A stretch of 64,000 bases of DNA from the NCBI GenBank assembly GCA_026874595.1, contig CM049309.1, forward strand, positions 96,308,723 to 96,372,722, read 5' to 3'. The position numbers and the translations under genes are program-made. Shown here in pieces: positions 1-11,610 of the stretch (position 1 is the first letter of the stretch; each line of letters opens with the position of its first letter). Below the pieces are notes generated by a model, which ran no database searches, was not told the origin of the DNA, and worked only from the letters and a program-made list of their open reading frames with translations. This DNA is from Sipunculus nudus. Its lineage: Eukaryota; Annelida; Sipuncula; Golfingiida; Sipunculidae.

Positions 1-1308
1 TTAGCATCTTACTCTAGTGCAAACAGCTACATTCAGGAACTGTACATATATATATATATGGATCTGGGTTTATTTATATATAATTTGTAAATGATACACT
101 TCATTTAAAAAGGAACCATCTGGAATCTTGCAGTTCTGGTAAAGTACTTTCAGTTACAACACAGTTTGGATGTTCAAGCTTAAGGGAGTTGGCATACGGT
201 ATGGTACCTCCTTTACACCCCATGTTAAATCAATTGAAAAGAAAAGCCTTCAATGATTTTGCTGCTACAAATATTCAGGCCCTGGATTTACTGATGAAAT
301 TGGATAAACTTATCTTCAGTTGGTTATCAGTCCTTATGGCTCCATCAGCTCAATAAGTTACATGAATACTTGTATAATTGTGATAAATCCTGAATGCAAA
401 TGAAAGACATGTCTAATAAACACATGATTTAACTCTCAAACATTCCCCATTCACACAGTTACAACATTTTACCCAAAATGGTGAGTCCGTTCATTAGTTA
501 TATATTAAAGTTAAAAATGTTTCCTCTTGTAGTGGATATACATTAGTCGTCCCCTGTTCCCAGATCTCCTCTCATGTAACCGCTGCTACGTACAGCAAGG
601 TTTCTTGGTTCAAACACTAGGGTGCACACAGAGCAAAGCATTGTAATCAGACTAAACAAAGCATGGTATCACACTGTGCATCCAGCTCCAAATTTTAAAC
701 GTGACACCCTCTCTCATTGATCAGATTCTTGGCCCTGAGCCAGAAAGGTGTTATCTGTTTAAAATTTGGAGCTGGATGCACAATGCGATACCACACACTC
801 ATTGGTGTGATTACAATTCTTTGCTCTCTTATATTACATAACTAATAATGTTTCTTATGTAAGAGGAATACACATATGCATGCTATTTTAAGATGTTAAC
901 TTTCTATGGACACGTTCACTCCATGATTCTACAAACAAACTTCAACCCTGAACAAAAAAAGTTCAGCTAAAATCTGTACATTCCAACAACTATAATAAAA
1001 AAAATGCTCTAGTATCTATATATATAAAAAAAAAATATCAGTCCATCAGATGTTTAAAATTGCTAATCTCTCTCTGCTGGATCAATATTCATCCACACTT
1101 CTGATCAAAGGGGGTACATATTTCCACTTCACTGGGCACACCTAATTCTGTCAGAAGCCAGTGAACATCCTTGCATTCATCTGTATATCAAAGATCTATT
1201 TTTCAAGTTTATGCCTCCAGCCATGTCTAAAGTGATTCTAATACTGCCATTATATAAGTAATGCTGGTGTCTTTTGTCCTCCTGAACAATATACATTGCC
1301 ATTAAATT
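1..1308. other. Intronic sequence, AT-rich, no gene
   Basis: Mostly single-copy AT-rich DNA with short A-runs and (TA) stretches. It contains the fold-back structure listed separately. No coding exon, RNA gene or recognised transposon end was seen elsewhere in it. Confidence 0.55.
631..826. repeat. Imperfect inverted repeat / fold-back (70-bp arms)
   Basis: The arm 631-700 (gagcaaagcattgtaatc ... ccagctccaaattttaaac) is the reverse complement, with scattered mismatches, of 757-826 (gtttaaaatttggagctgg ... gattacaattctttgctc). A 56-base loop separates the arms. The outer flanks show no clear target-site duplication. It may be a small foldback MITE or an inverted duplication. Confidence 0.8.
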
Positions 1309-1932
1309 AAGAGATCAAACATTTACTCATCATAACCTAAGCAGTGAAATCAAACTCATCATAACCTACAGAATGAGATCAAACTCATCATAACCTATGG
1401 AATGAAATCAAACTCATCATAATCTATGGAATGAGATCAAACTCATCATAACCTAGGGAATGAGATCAAACTTGTCATAACCTACAGAATGAGATCAAAC
1501 TCATCATAACCTATGGAATGAGATCAAACTCATCATAACCTATGGAAAGAGATCAAACTCATCATGACCTACGGAATGAGATCAAACTCATCATAACCTA
1601 CAGAATGAGATCAAACTCGTCATAACCTATGAAATGAAATCAAACTCATCATAACCTATGGAATGAGATCAAACTCATCATAATCTATGGAATGAGATCA
1701 AACTTGTCATAACCTATGGAATAAGATCAAACTCGTCATAACCTATGGAATGAGATTAAACTGGTCCTGTCCATAACCTATGGAATGAAATCAAACCCAT
1801 CATAACCTATGGAATGAGATCAAACTCGTCATAACCTATGGAATGAAATCAAACTCGTCATAACCTATGGAATGAAATCAAACCCATCATAATCAATGGA
1901 ATGAGATCAAACTCATTATAACCTACAGAATT
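1309..1932. repeat. Minisatellite, ~29-bp unit, ~21 copies
   Basis: Head-to-tail copies of a unit close to gaatgagatcaaactcatca + taacctatg. Point variants (cgtcat, ttgtcat, cccatcat) recur in non-adjacent copies. One unit near 1,760-1,775 carries extra bases (ggtcctgtccataa). Confidence 0.95.
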
Positions 1933-1935
1933 TCA

Positions 1936-2266
1936 ATCCTGAACCTCAAGCCTTGCAAAATGTTTCAGTCTTGAGGAATGAAAGTACTTTGAACAGGTAG
2001 GTCACTGACTGACAATTATTGTCCAGTAACTGTAGCATTAGCATCAATTAAAGCACATCAATGTATGTTACTAACAATTTAGTTCAGCCTCCTTTGGCCT
2101 AAATCACTGCCTCTTCTAAGCAGCTGAACGGTATTTTAAAGGTTGTTTACTTGCAACCAAGTGGTAAAGAGTGCATCTGGCAAGTTTTACATCTGTAATA
2201 CTGACAGTATCACATCTAGCATGTTTATATTTTGTTTGAGATATTTTATTGATACTGAATATGCAC

Positions 2267-2334
<68 letters not shown>

Positions 2335-3000
2335 GTGTCTCTCCTAAATGTTTCCATAAACAATATATATATGACTGCAGTATTCAGAGCATTTGGATTC
2401 CACTGAGTTCAAGTGAGATATGGTGGTATGGATGTTGGGTAAGAGAGGTAAGTTGTAAATTTTCTCAGTATTAATGGTAGCAATTTATTTATTTATTTTT
2501 TATAATGCATTTAGTGGAGGAAAAATATTTAAGATTGTGTTGCTACTGTATTTCAGTCCAAGTATACTTGGCTTATGAATTTATGAATATCACTTTCATG
2601 GGGAATCATAATGGGAAATATTATATTTTGAACCTTTTTGTGTCTTCTATGTATGAAGATACTAATTTGAAAATTTCTTGAAAGTTTCTGGTGTGGTTTG
2701 CATTGGGATTTCCATGAAGAACAGGTATATTTGGGAGAGATGTTTAATTCTAGAGTTGACATGGAGTTGGCACTACAGTAGGTAATGTTCTTCATTTTTC
2801 TATTTTGGAACCACATTGGAATTTTGAGTCATTTGATAAGTGTCTTCCATATATATCATGGTTTAAGTTACTACATGTGTGAATTATCTGGGCTCTTTTT
2901 GATCCTGAATTGAAATACTAAGGTGGTTTGTTTTTATCAATTTTTCTGGATATAGTATTTTTTATTGATTTACTGGTCCCGCAGTGTTTAAGTTTATTTT
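1936..3000. other. Intronic sequence with a (TA)n run, no gene
   Basis: AT-rich unique sequence. Around 2,183-2,220 a single diverged copy of the 'ttttacatctgtaayactgacag' motif occurs, the same motif that forms the array at 3,005. No exon was recognised. Confidence 0.5.
2267..2333. repeat. (TA)n microsatellite
   Basis: About 33 uninterrupted TA dinucleotides between atgcacg and cgtgtct. Confidence 0.97.
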
Positions 3001-3004
3001 CTAA

Positions 3005-3290
3005 AGTTTTACACCTGTAACACTGACATCATCTGTAATATTGACAGCAATATCTGTAACACTGACAGCATCACGTCTGGCCAGTTTTACATCTGTAACA
3101 CTGACATCATCTGTAATATTGACAGCAATATCTGTAACACTGACAGCATCATGTCTGGCCAGTTTTACATCTGTAACACTGACATCATCTGTAATATTGA
3201 CAGCAATATCTGTAATACTGACAGCTTCACCTCTGGCCAGTTTTACATCTGTAACACTGACAGCAACACCTTCACCAGAAAGAAAGCTAT
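3005..3290. repeat. Tandem repeat, 78-bp unit, ~3.6 copies
   Basis: 'ccagttttacatctgtaac' recurs at 3,081, 3,159 and 3,237, giving an exact 78-bp period. Each unit is itself built from ~17-26 bp sub-repeats of 'atctgtaacactgaca', so the array is two-level. A free copy of the sub-repeat lies 800 bp upstream. Confidence 0.93.
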
Positions 3291-3433
3291 TTGTCTGAAA
3301 GCAAAATAAGTGATAGTGATTTTACATAATTCCACATATATGATTAACATTTTGTTAGAAACTTTCTCATAAATAATGAATTATTCCATCTTACTATTTT
3401 AACTAGAATACGGGTAGTCGACAAGTGACTACG

Positions 3434-4545
3434 TGTATCCGCCAAAATCAGAGAAGGAGGGGTGAAGTGAGGCATGGATTGAGTGGCAAGGGGAAACACA
3501 CATCACATAAACATGCTTGTAGGTGGTGCCACCTGTTATTTGAACGAGAAACTATCCAAGATGTATACACATGCAAAATCTCATGTGGAAAAGTCAAACC
3601 ACTGCAGAGATATGAGTGATTTTATCCCACAGCAGACAAACAGATGGACGCTGTGCAAAAATGGCTGCAGGTGGCACCACCATTTTTGTGTATGTTATAA
3701 AGATATCCAAGGGCTACATTTGTGTAAATTTTTTTTCCTGATTCGTCAAACGAGTCCGGAGATATAAGCATTAATGTCTGCAGCGTGAACGTGAATGTAG
3801 GTGGCGCCACCTGTCATAATATCAAGAAAGCTATGCGGGATGTATATGCATGTGGAATTTCAGGTAATTTGGTCAAACCACTGCAGAGATATGATTGATT
3901 TTAACCAAAGGCAGACAAACAGATGGACGCTGTGCAAAAATGACTGCAGGTGGCGCCACCATTTTTGTGTATGTTATGAAGCTATCCAAGGGCTACATTT
4001 GGGTAAAATTTTTTTCCTGATCGGTCAAACGTTCCCGAGATATTAGCTTTAATGTCTGCAGCGTTAACATGAATGTTGGTGGTGCCACCTGTCACAAACT
4101 CAAGAAAGCTATCTAGGATGTATACGCATGCCGAATTAAAGGTGAATTAGTCAAACCACTGCAGAGATATGAGTGATTTTAACCTAAGGCAGATGAACAG
4201 ATGGACACTGTGCAAACATGGTTACAGGTGGCACCACCTTTTTTTGTGTATGTTTTAAAGCTATCCCAGGGATACATTTGTGTAAATTTTTTTTCCCGAT
4301 TGGTCAAACGGTTTCCGAGATATGTGGGTTTATGTGTGGAAACAGACGCACAAACATACGCTGGGCAGAGAGGAAAGGTCAGAGGTCAAGGTCACTTAGT
4401 TAGGCACCAGTTCACATGTGACCCGATAATTTGTGTAAGTTTCGGAAGAGTAGTCTCAGAGGAGTTCTCCGGAAACAAACGTGGTGGCGGCGGCGGAACC
4501 CGGTCAAAAACATAGTATCCGCAAAACTTTGTTTTGGCGGATACA
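3434..4545. mobile_element. Non-autonomous TIR element with 279-bp internal repeats
   Basis: The ends are a perfect 14-bp inverted pair: tgtatccgccaaaa (3,434-3,447) and ttttggcggataca (4,532-4,545). The interior is three tandem units of ~279 bp (the gccacctgt motif recurs at 3,528, 3,807 and 4,085), each with two GGTGGYRCCACC palindromes and the phrase 'gtcaaaccactgcagagata'. The right part ends in GGCGGCGGCGG followed by the inverted terminus. No transposase is encoded. No target duplication is obvious. Confidence 0.75.
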
Positions 4546-4687
4546 ATAATCAATTTCATCAGCGGATACTGCCTGTAACGGCATGTTGACAGGTATACAT
4601 ATTTTTAACAAGTAACATAAGAAAGGGCTTTCTCCCTGTAGTTCTATTGTGCATGAAATAACAGGTAAATTAATAAGTTATAATAAA

Positions 4688-5893
4688 CTAGATGTGTCGG
4701 AACGACACAAATGCCCCCGCCTGGGGCAAATTAGAAACATTTGTTAAATTTTGTAAAATTTTTTAAGTTCAGGAGGTGTCGTAAGGTCAAAAGTAGGTCA
4801 ACGGGGACGAAACATGAACTCAATCTGTAACTGGTCATTATCTGCCCACACATAAAAAATCAGGGTGGTATCTGCAGGCATTGCAGAAAAAGTCCATACA
4901 TATGCATTTGTTATGAAAATTTCTATTTTTCATTAAACTTTCTGTATTCAGGAGCAGTCAAGGTCAAAAGTAGGTCAACTGGGACAAAACAAGAACTTGA
5001 TCTGTAGATGGTCATTATATGCCCACACACCAAAATTCAGGCCCGTATCTGCAGTCATTGCGAAAAAAAGTCCGTACATGTGCACTTGTCATGAAAATTT
5101 ATATTTTCTATGAAATTTTCTATGTTATGGCACCGTCAAACAGTCAAAAAGTTGGTCAACTGGGACAAAACCTGAACTCAATCTGTAACTGGTCATTATC
5201 TGCCCATGCACCAAAAATCAGGCCAATATCTGCAGGCATTGTGAAAAAAAGTCTGTACATGTGTATTTGTCATGAAAATTTCTATTTTTCATGAAATTTT
5301 ATATGTTCAAGAGCCGTAAAACGGTCAAAAGTAGGTCAACTGGGAAAAAATGCGAACTCGATCTGTAACTGGTCAATATCTGCCCACACATTAAAAATCA
5401 GGCCAATATCTGCGGGCATTGCGAAAAAAAATCCGTACATGTGTATTTGTCATGAAAATTTCTATTTTTCATGAAATTTTCTATGTTCAGGAGCCTTGAA
5501 ACGGTCAAAAGTAGGTCAATTGGGATAAAATGCGAACTCGATCTGTAACTGGTCAATATCTGCCCACACACCAAAAATTCAGGCCAATATCTGCAGCCAC
5601 TGCGAAAAAAAGTCTGTACATGTGTATTTGTCATGAAAATTTCTATTTTTCATTAAATTTTCTAAGTTAAGGAGCCATAAAATGGTCAAAAGTAGGTCAA
5701 GCAGGACGAAACACAAACTCGATCTGTAACTGGTCATTATCTGCCCACACACCAAAAATCAGGCCAATATCTGCAGGCATTGCGAAAAAAGTCCGTACAA
5801 CTGTTTGATTTCGGAATGACGGAAGGACGGACATGGGTAAAACTATATGCCCCAGCCACTTTGTGGCGGGGGGGGGGGGGGGGGGGCATAAAA
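4688..5893 (-). mobile_element. Non-autonomous repeat element with six 180-bp units
   Basis: Six tandem copies of a ~180-bp unit (ggtcattatctgcccac recurs at about 4,834, 5,014, 5,193, 5,372, 5,551 and 5,731). The left end reads ctagatgtgtcggaacgaca, a short hairpin next to CTAG, followed by atgcccccgcc. The right end reads gccactttgtggcggggg followed by gcata, so 'tgcccc...gcc' and 'ggcgggg...gca' form inverted ends. The 'cggaatgacggaaggacgga' tail before the right end is a phrase common in bivalve repeats (from memory). No protein is encoded. Confidence 0.7.
5868..5886. repeat. Poly-G run
   Basis: About 19 consecutive G at the right terminus of the 180-bp repeat element. The length may be affected by sequencing error. 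Confidence 0.9.
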
Positions 5894-6588
5894 ATGTCAG
5901 GCCTTCCAGGTGTATTCTTTTCAACAGGTGCTGCATGCATTCTTAAGATTCTTAATAAATATGTATTTAATTAATATTTGAAAAACAATAATATCATGAA
6001 TAATGCAAATTTTAAATGATCTTAATTACCACTGGGCATCCAGTATACAGTAGGTACATCAATATGTATGTGCTAGATACTTAACAAAAGTAACCTTGCC
6101 CTGAATAAAGGAGCCAAGTTTTTTGTGACTACCAGTGACTAAGTGGGTCAATGTCGCTCTGGCTAATCCTGTGCTTGTCACTGGCCTTTTTGCACTGAAA
6201 GTTCCATAGCAACTGGGGTTGGTATCTTGCTGGGAAAATAAACCAGCTTCTGTACTAGTTGTTAATAAGGCAGCATGACCTATTTCTTTTCTGACTATGC
6301 AATATATATGTGTTGGCCAGACCTGCCTTATCTATCTTTCCAGCTCTCTCTATGTACTATGTCCTTTAACATGTCTTTCTTCCAGCTGGCAAAATACATC
6401 CACAGGGTCTGTAGCATCAAGTCCCACTCCATGTTATGTTATTCTGGGTCCTACTTTCTATCTTACTGGACATCAGGCATATACAGCAAAGCCTGTTGGA
6501 CATCAGGCACAACAGCAAAGCCTGTTGGAGGAAAGCGTACTTGTCAAACACAACAGCTACCTGGCCATACAACCTATCTTAAAAATTC
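5894..6588. other. Intronic sequence, no gene
   Basis: Unique AT-rich sequence. A short direct repeat, 'aaagcctgttgga', occurs at about 6,488 and 6,514. Two overlapping open frames (6,275-6,649) show no family resemblance. Confidence 0.45.
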
Positions 6589-6941
6589 ATATCATGAACA
6601 AAATTGTCTGACTCTTCACCATTCATATCATAAACAAATTTGTCTGTAACTCTTCGCCATTCATATCATGAACAAATATGTCTGTAACTCTGCACCATTC
6701 ATATCATGAACAAATTTGTCTGTAACTGTGCACCATTCATATCATGAACAAATTTGTCTGTAACTGTGCACCATTCATATCATGAACAAATTTGTCTGTA
6801 ACTCAGCACCATTCATATCATGAACAATTTTGTCTGTAACTCTGCACCATTCATATCATGAACAAATTTGTCTGTAACTCTTCACCATTCATAGCATGAA
6901 CAAATTTTTCTGTAACTCTTCACCATTCATATCATGAACAA
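6589..6941. repeat. Minisatellite, 38-bp unit, ~9 copies (left part)
   Basis: Units of catatcatgaacaaatttgt + ctgtaactctgcaccatt with an exact 38-bp spacing. The array stops at 6,941 and resumes for about one and a half units at 10,257-10,310, so the element at 6,942-10,256 was inserted into it. Confidence 0.95.
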
Positions 6942-7099
6942 CTAGACATTTCTTGGCACCGCAGGTGCCAGAGTATCCCCAGACATAGTAGCCCCCCCCC
7001 CCCCCTTTAAGAATAGACCCCCATTTTTAGCAGCATATACTGACACTTGGCATATTTATTGTTTCTTCCATCTAACAATCCACAATCTTGTTGAAGATG

Positions 7100-9640
7100 T
7101 TGGTCCTGTGACCTTGATCTTTTTAAAGATGTGTCCTGTGACCTTGACCTTTGACCTCATGACACCAAAATCAATTCGGGTCTTGCTTTTCCAATGGTAC
7201 ATATGCAAGTCAAGTTTGAAATCTTTACATCCATAAAGCAGGAATTATCATCCAGAAACTAATTTTTGGACAGATGGCTCCTGTGACCTTCACCTTTGAC
7301 CTTGTGACCTCAAAATTGATAGGGGTCTTCCACTCTTGGCAGGTGAACTATATGTGCAAGATGGAAGATCTGAGATGAATTGTTTGGCTGAAAATGCATC
7401 CACAATCTTTTTAAAGAGGTTCCTGTGACCTTGACCTTTGACCTCATGACCCCAAAATTAATTCGGGTCTTGCTTTTCCAATGGGTCAAATACAAGTCAA
7501 GTTTGAAATCCATACATCAATAAAAGAAGGAATTATCATCCAGAAACTAATTTTTGGACAGATGGCTCCTGTGACCTTGACCTTTGACCTCATGACCCCA
7601 AAATCAATTTGGGTCTTGCTTTTCCAATGGGACATAAACAAGTCAAGTTTGAAATCCATACATCAATAAAAGCAGGAATTATCATCCAGAAACTAATTTT
7701 TGGACAGATGGCTCCTGTGACCTTCACCTTTGACCTTGTGACCTCAAAATTGATAGGGGTCTTCCACTCTTGGCAGGTAAACTATATGTGCAAGATGAAA
7801 GATCTGAGATGAATTGTATGGCTGAAAATGCATCCACAATCTTTTTAAAGAGGTTTCCTGTGACCTTGACCTTTGACCTCATGACCCCAAAATCAATTCA
7901 GGTCTTGCTTTTCCAATGGGTCAAATACAAGTCAAGTTTGAAATCCATACATCAATAAAAGAAGGAATTATCATCCAGAAACCAATTTTTTGGACAGATG
8001 GCTCCTGTGACCTTCACCTTTGACCTTGTAACCTCAAAATTGATAGGGTTCTTCCTCTCTTGGCAGGTGAACTATATGTGCAAGATGAAAGATCTGAGAT
8101 GAAATGTTTTGCTGAAAATGCATCCACATCTTTTTAAAGATGTGTCCTGTGACCTTGACCTTTGACCTCATGACCCCAAAATCAATTGGAGTCTTGCTTT
8201 TTCAATGGGACATATATAAGTCAAGATTGAAATCAATACATCTACTAGACATTTCTTGGCACCGCAGGTGCCAGAGTATCCCCACACATAGTAGGCCCCC
8301 CCCCCTTTAAGAACAGACCCCCAATTTTGGCAGCATATATTGACACTTGGCATATTTATTTCTTCCATCTAACAATCCACAATCTTGTTGAAGATGTTGG
8401 TCCTGTGACCTTGATTGTTTTAAAGATGTGTCCTGTGACCTTGACCTTTGACCTCATGACCACAAAATCAATTTGGGTCTTGCTTTTCCAATGGGACATA
8501 TGCAAGTAAATTTTGAAATCTGTACATCAATAAAGCAGGAATTATCATCCAGAAACTAATTTTTGGACAGATGGCTCCTGTGACCTTCACCTTTGACCTT
8601 GTGACCTCAAAATTGATAGTGTTCTTCCTCTCTTGGCAGGAGAACTATATGTGCAAGATGAAAGATCTGAGATGAAATGTTTGGCTGAAAATGCATCCAC
8701 ATCTTTTTAAAGATGTCCTGTGACCTTGACCTTTGACCTCATGACCCCAAAATCAATTTGGGTCTTGCTTTTCCAATGGGACATATACAAGTCACGTTTG
8801 AAAACCATACATCAATAAAAGCAGGAATTATCATCCAGAAACTAATTTTTGTACAGATGGCTCCTGTGACCTTCACCTTTGACCTTGTGACCTCAAAATT
8901 GATAGGGGTTTTCCACTCTTGGCAGGTGAACTATATGTGCAAGATGAAAGATCTGAGATGAAATGTTTGGCTGAAAATGCATCCACATCTTTTTAAAGAT
9001 GTGTCCTGTGACCTTGACCTTTGACCTCATGACCCCAAAATCAATTCAGGTCTTGCTTTTCAATGGGACATATACAAGTCAAGTTTGAAATCCATACATC
9101 AATAAAAGCAGGAATTATCATCCAGAAACTAATTTTTGGACAGATGGCTCCTGTAACCTTCACCTTTGACCTTGTGACCTCAAAATTGATAGGGGTCTTC
9201 CACTCTTGACAGGTGAACTATATGTGCAAGATGAAAGATCTCAGATGAATTTTTTGGCTGAAATTGCATCCACAACCTTTTGAAAGAGGTTTCCTGTGAC
9301 CTTGACCTTTGACCTCATGACCCAAAATCAATTCGGGTCTTGCTTTTCCAATGGGTCAAATACAAGTCAAGTTTGAAATCCATACATCAATTAAAGAAGG
9401 AATTATCATCCAGAAACTAATTTTTGGACAGATAGCTCCTGTGGCCTTGACCTTTGACCCCAAAATTTATATGGATCATCCACTATTGGTAAGTGAGCTA
9501 TATATCCAAGATGGAAGACCTGGGATGAAAGTTTGGCTTAAAATGCATCCACAGTATATTTAAAAATGCCAGTCCAGTGACCTTGACCTTTGACCTCATG
9601 ACCCTAGAACCTATAGGGTTCTTACTTTAGTGGTGGGCCA
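7100..9640. repeat. Tandem array, ~288-bp unit, ~9 copies, rich in TGACCTTTGACCT
   Basis: The phrase tgaccttgacctttgacct recurs near 7,140, 7,424, 7,573, 7,862, 8,151, 8,440, 8,721, 9,009, 9,298 and 9,580, mostly 282-290 bases apart. A second phrase, ccttcacctttgaccttgtg, alternates with it. Each unit also has 'atccagaaactaatttttgg' and 'caatgggacatatacaagtc'. Copies differ by a few percent. Confidence 0.9.
8245..8420 (-). mobile_element. Second Helitron-like 3' terminus inside the block
   Basis: The sequence from ctagacatttcttggcaccg through the C-run to 'aatcttgttgaagatgttgg' repeats the left end at 6,942-7,110 almost base for base, including the terminal hairpin. This suggests a tandem or nested copy. 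Confidence 0.65.
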
Positions 9641-10256
9641 TACATAAGTCATGTTTGAAATCCATATGGCTATCAACACTGGAGATATCATAAGAGGTGT
9701 GTGATTTTCACCATATATGGCAATATTCAAGGTCAAGGCCACTATCATAGGAAAGGTCATGACCCCAATTTAAATAAACATCATCCCATAACCCATACCT
9801 ATGTATATGCATAATATAAAAGAAATCTGTCCATTAGTTTTTGACTTATAATGCTCACAGTACTGTAAGGTGGCAATTTTGGGGGTATTAAACGGCATGA
9901 AAACAAGTAAAGAATAATAGGTGGCGCCACCAGTTTCTGGAACATGACAACCCTATCCATGATCTTCCATCAACTTGATTTTAGGATAAATCCATGCAAG
10001 ATTTTTTGAGATATTAAAGAATTTGTGTGATTTTCCCCAAAATTGGACCTATTCAAGGTCAAGGACACTCTCCTAGTAAAGGTCATGACCTCATTTTAAA
10101 TAGGCGTCGTCCTCTTACCCATATCTATACATATACCAAGTTTGGTAAAGTTCTGTGAAATATTTTTTGGGTTATCGCGCCAACAAGATTTATATGCGGC
10201 GGCGGCGGCGGGACCGGTATGAAAACATAGTATCCCCCGACTTTGTCTTGGGATAC

Positions 10257-10320
10257 AAATATGTCTGTAACTCTGCACCATTCATATCATGAACAAATCT
10301 GTCTGTAACTTTTTTTACAA
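10257..10320. repeat. 38-bp minisatellite, right remnant
   Basis: 'aaatatgtctgtaactctgc' and 'accattcatatcatgaac' continue the unit of 6,589-6,941 after the inserted element. Confidence 0.85.
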
Positions 10321-10334
10321 GTCTCCAACTGCAT

Positions 10335-10700
10335 CCATTTACAAAGAAACATGGTTATCCCTGCCAAGGTGGTTTAACTTTACATGGTTATCCCTGCCAA
10401 GGAGGTTACACTTTAAATTGGTTATCCCTGCCAAATAGGTTACACTTTAAATTGGTTATCCTTGCCAAGGAGGTTACACTTTACATGGTTATCCCTGCCA
10501 AGGAAGTTACACTTTAAATTGGTTATTCTTGCCAAGGAGGTTACACTTTACATGGTTATCCCTGCCAAGGAAGTTACACTTTAAATTGGTTATTCTTGCC
10601 AAGGAGGTTACACTCTAAATTGGTTATCCCTGCCAAGGAAGTTACACTTTTCATTGATATCCCTGCTGAGGAGTTCACACTTTATATGGTTTTCTCTGCC
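10335..10700. repeat. Minisatellite, ~33-bp unit, ~10 copies
   Basis: Copies of tggttatccctgccaaggag + gttacactttaaa. Two versions, '...tttaaattgg' and '...tttacatgg', alternate, so the effective repeat is partly a dimer. Confidence 0.93.
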
Positions 10701-10819
10701 AAGGGGATAATTTTTTATTCATTTTTAATTAAATACCCTATTTCAAATTCTTGAACATCAGTTTACCACCTTTGGGGTCATGATGCTTAGCTGAATAGGA
10801 AGCCATTGACAAAAGGAAT

Positions 10820-11375
10820 TTTTTCATCTGAATGCCAAATTTTGTAGGTGGTATCCCCATTCAACTGAAGCATTGCTCGGAGGATATGGGTAACAGAGAC
10901 CTTATTTTTAGGTTTCCAAGGAGATTTTCCATGGATTGTGGTTACAATTTGTGCCATGTTAACAGACAAAAGCTTTTTGAAGGTCTCAACAATGAAATTT
11001 TTCTTTTAATGCGTAAAAATTTGAAAATAAAATACAGGCTGCACCACTATGCTTCAGGAACTGATGAAACAGTCCATGATGAATAAGCACACAAAGAATC
11101 ATGGTGATCAATGCATCAATTGTTTAGATACTTGAGCTTTTGTTCAAATTTTCAATTATTCTGGGGGTACTTCTGAGCCCCATAGCTAGGAGGATAAGGG
11201 CAACAGAGACCTAATTTCAGGTTTTCAAGATTTTTCATGGACCTCCCTAGATCTCAAGTGAGAAGATTCTAGGTCCACTAGTTACAATTTGTGTCTGGTT
11301 AAGGAACAGACGGATGGACAGACAGACGGTCGGACAGCTAGATGGACAGACAGTCAGATGACGGACAAAGGGTGA
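10820..11375 (+). mobile_element. Interspersed element fragment ('ggtaacagagacc' family)
   Basis: Two diverged units with 'ggtaacagagaccttatttt', 'aggtttccaaggagattttc' and 'gattctaggtccactagtta', ending in a GGACAGACAGACGG tail and 'gggtgattgttacagtgatcc'. The same units occur at 17,415-18,600 and 26,690-27,020. Noncoding. Confidence 0.7.
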
Positions 11376-11610
11376 TTGTTACAGTGATCCCTATAAGGAA
11401 AGTAAGATTTTCTTTACATTTTGACACCAAGGTTGATTTGATATGGTGAGGAAAGGTTTTGAAATTCACCTGGACATTCAAACATTTGTATCTGCAGGGG
11501 TTAACATTATTCTGGAGGTTCATTCCCTGCTCTATATGTAGGTACAGGTCTGTATTCTCTATAATGAAAGTGAAAGGGTAGATAGAGAAAGGCATAGCTG
11601 ACCCAGATAA

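Larger units (their letters stand above)
6942..10256 (-). mobile_element. Helitron-like non-autonomous element block interrupting the 38-bp minisatellite
   Basis: Read on the minus strand, the block begins near 10,256 with tcccaagacaaagtc preceded by A. It ends at 6,942 with a hairpin (tggcacc tgc ggtgcca), eight bases, and CTAG followed by T, the layout of a Helitron 3' end. A second identical 3' end lies at 8,245. The interior is an array of ~288-bp units (7,100-9,640) followed by 'caaggtcaaggccactctc' units related to those at 31,280-32,100. No Rep/helicase gene is present. Helitron assignment rests only on the termini. Confidence 0.55.

Noticed and set aside
121-150. Minus-strand 'TGCAAGATTCC' as a possible start of the ZSWIM SWIM-finger exon (CKI)
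   Set aside because: The acceptor spacing does not give the required one-base phase, and the following codons do not continue the family sequence.
4630-4660. Plus-strand 'ttctattgtgcatga' resembling FYCA of a SWIM finger
   Set aside because: Wrong strand for the gene, followed immediately by a stop, and no flanking similarity.
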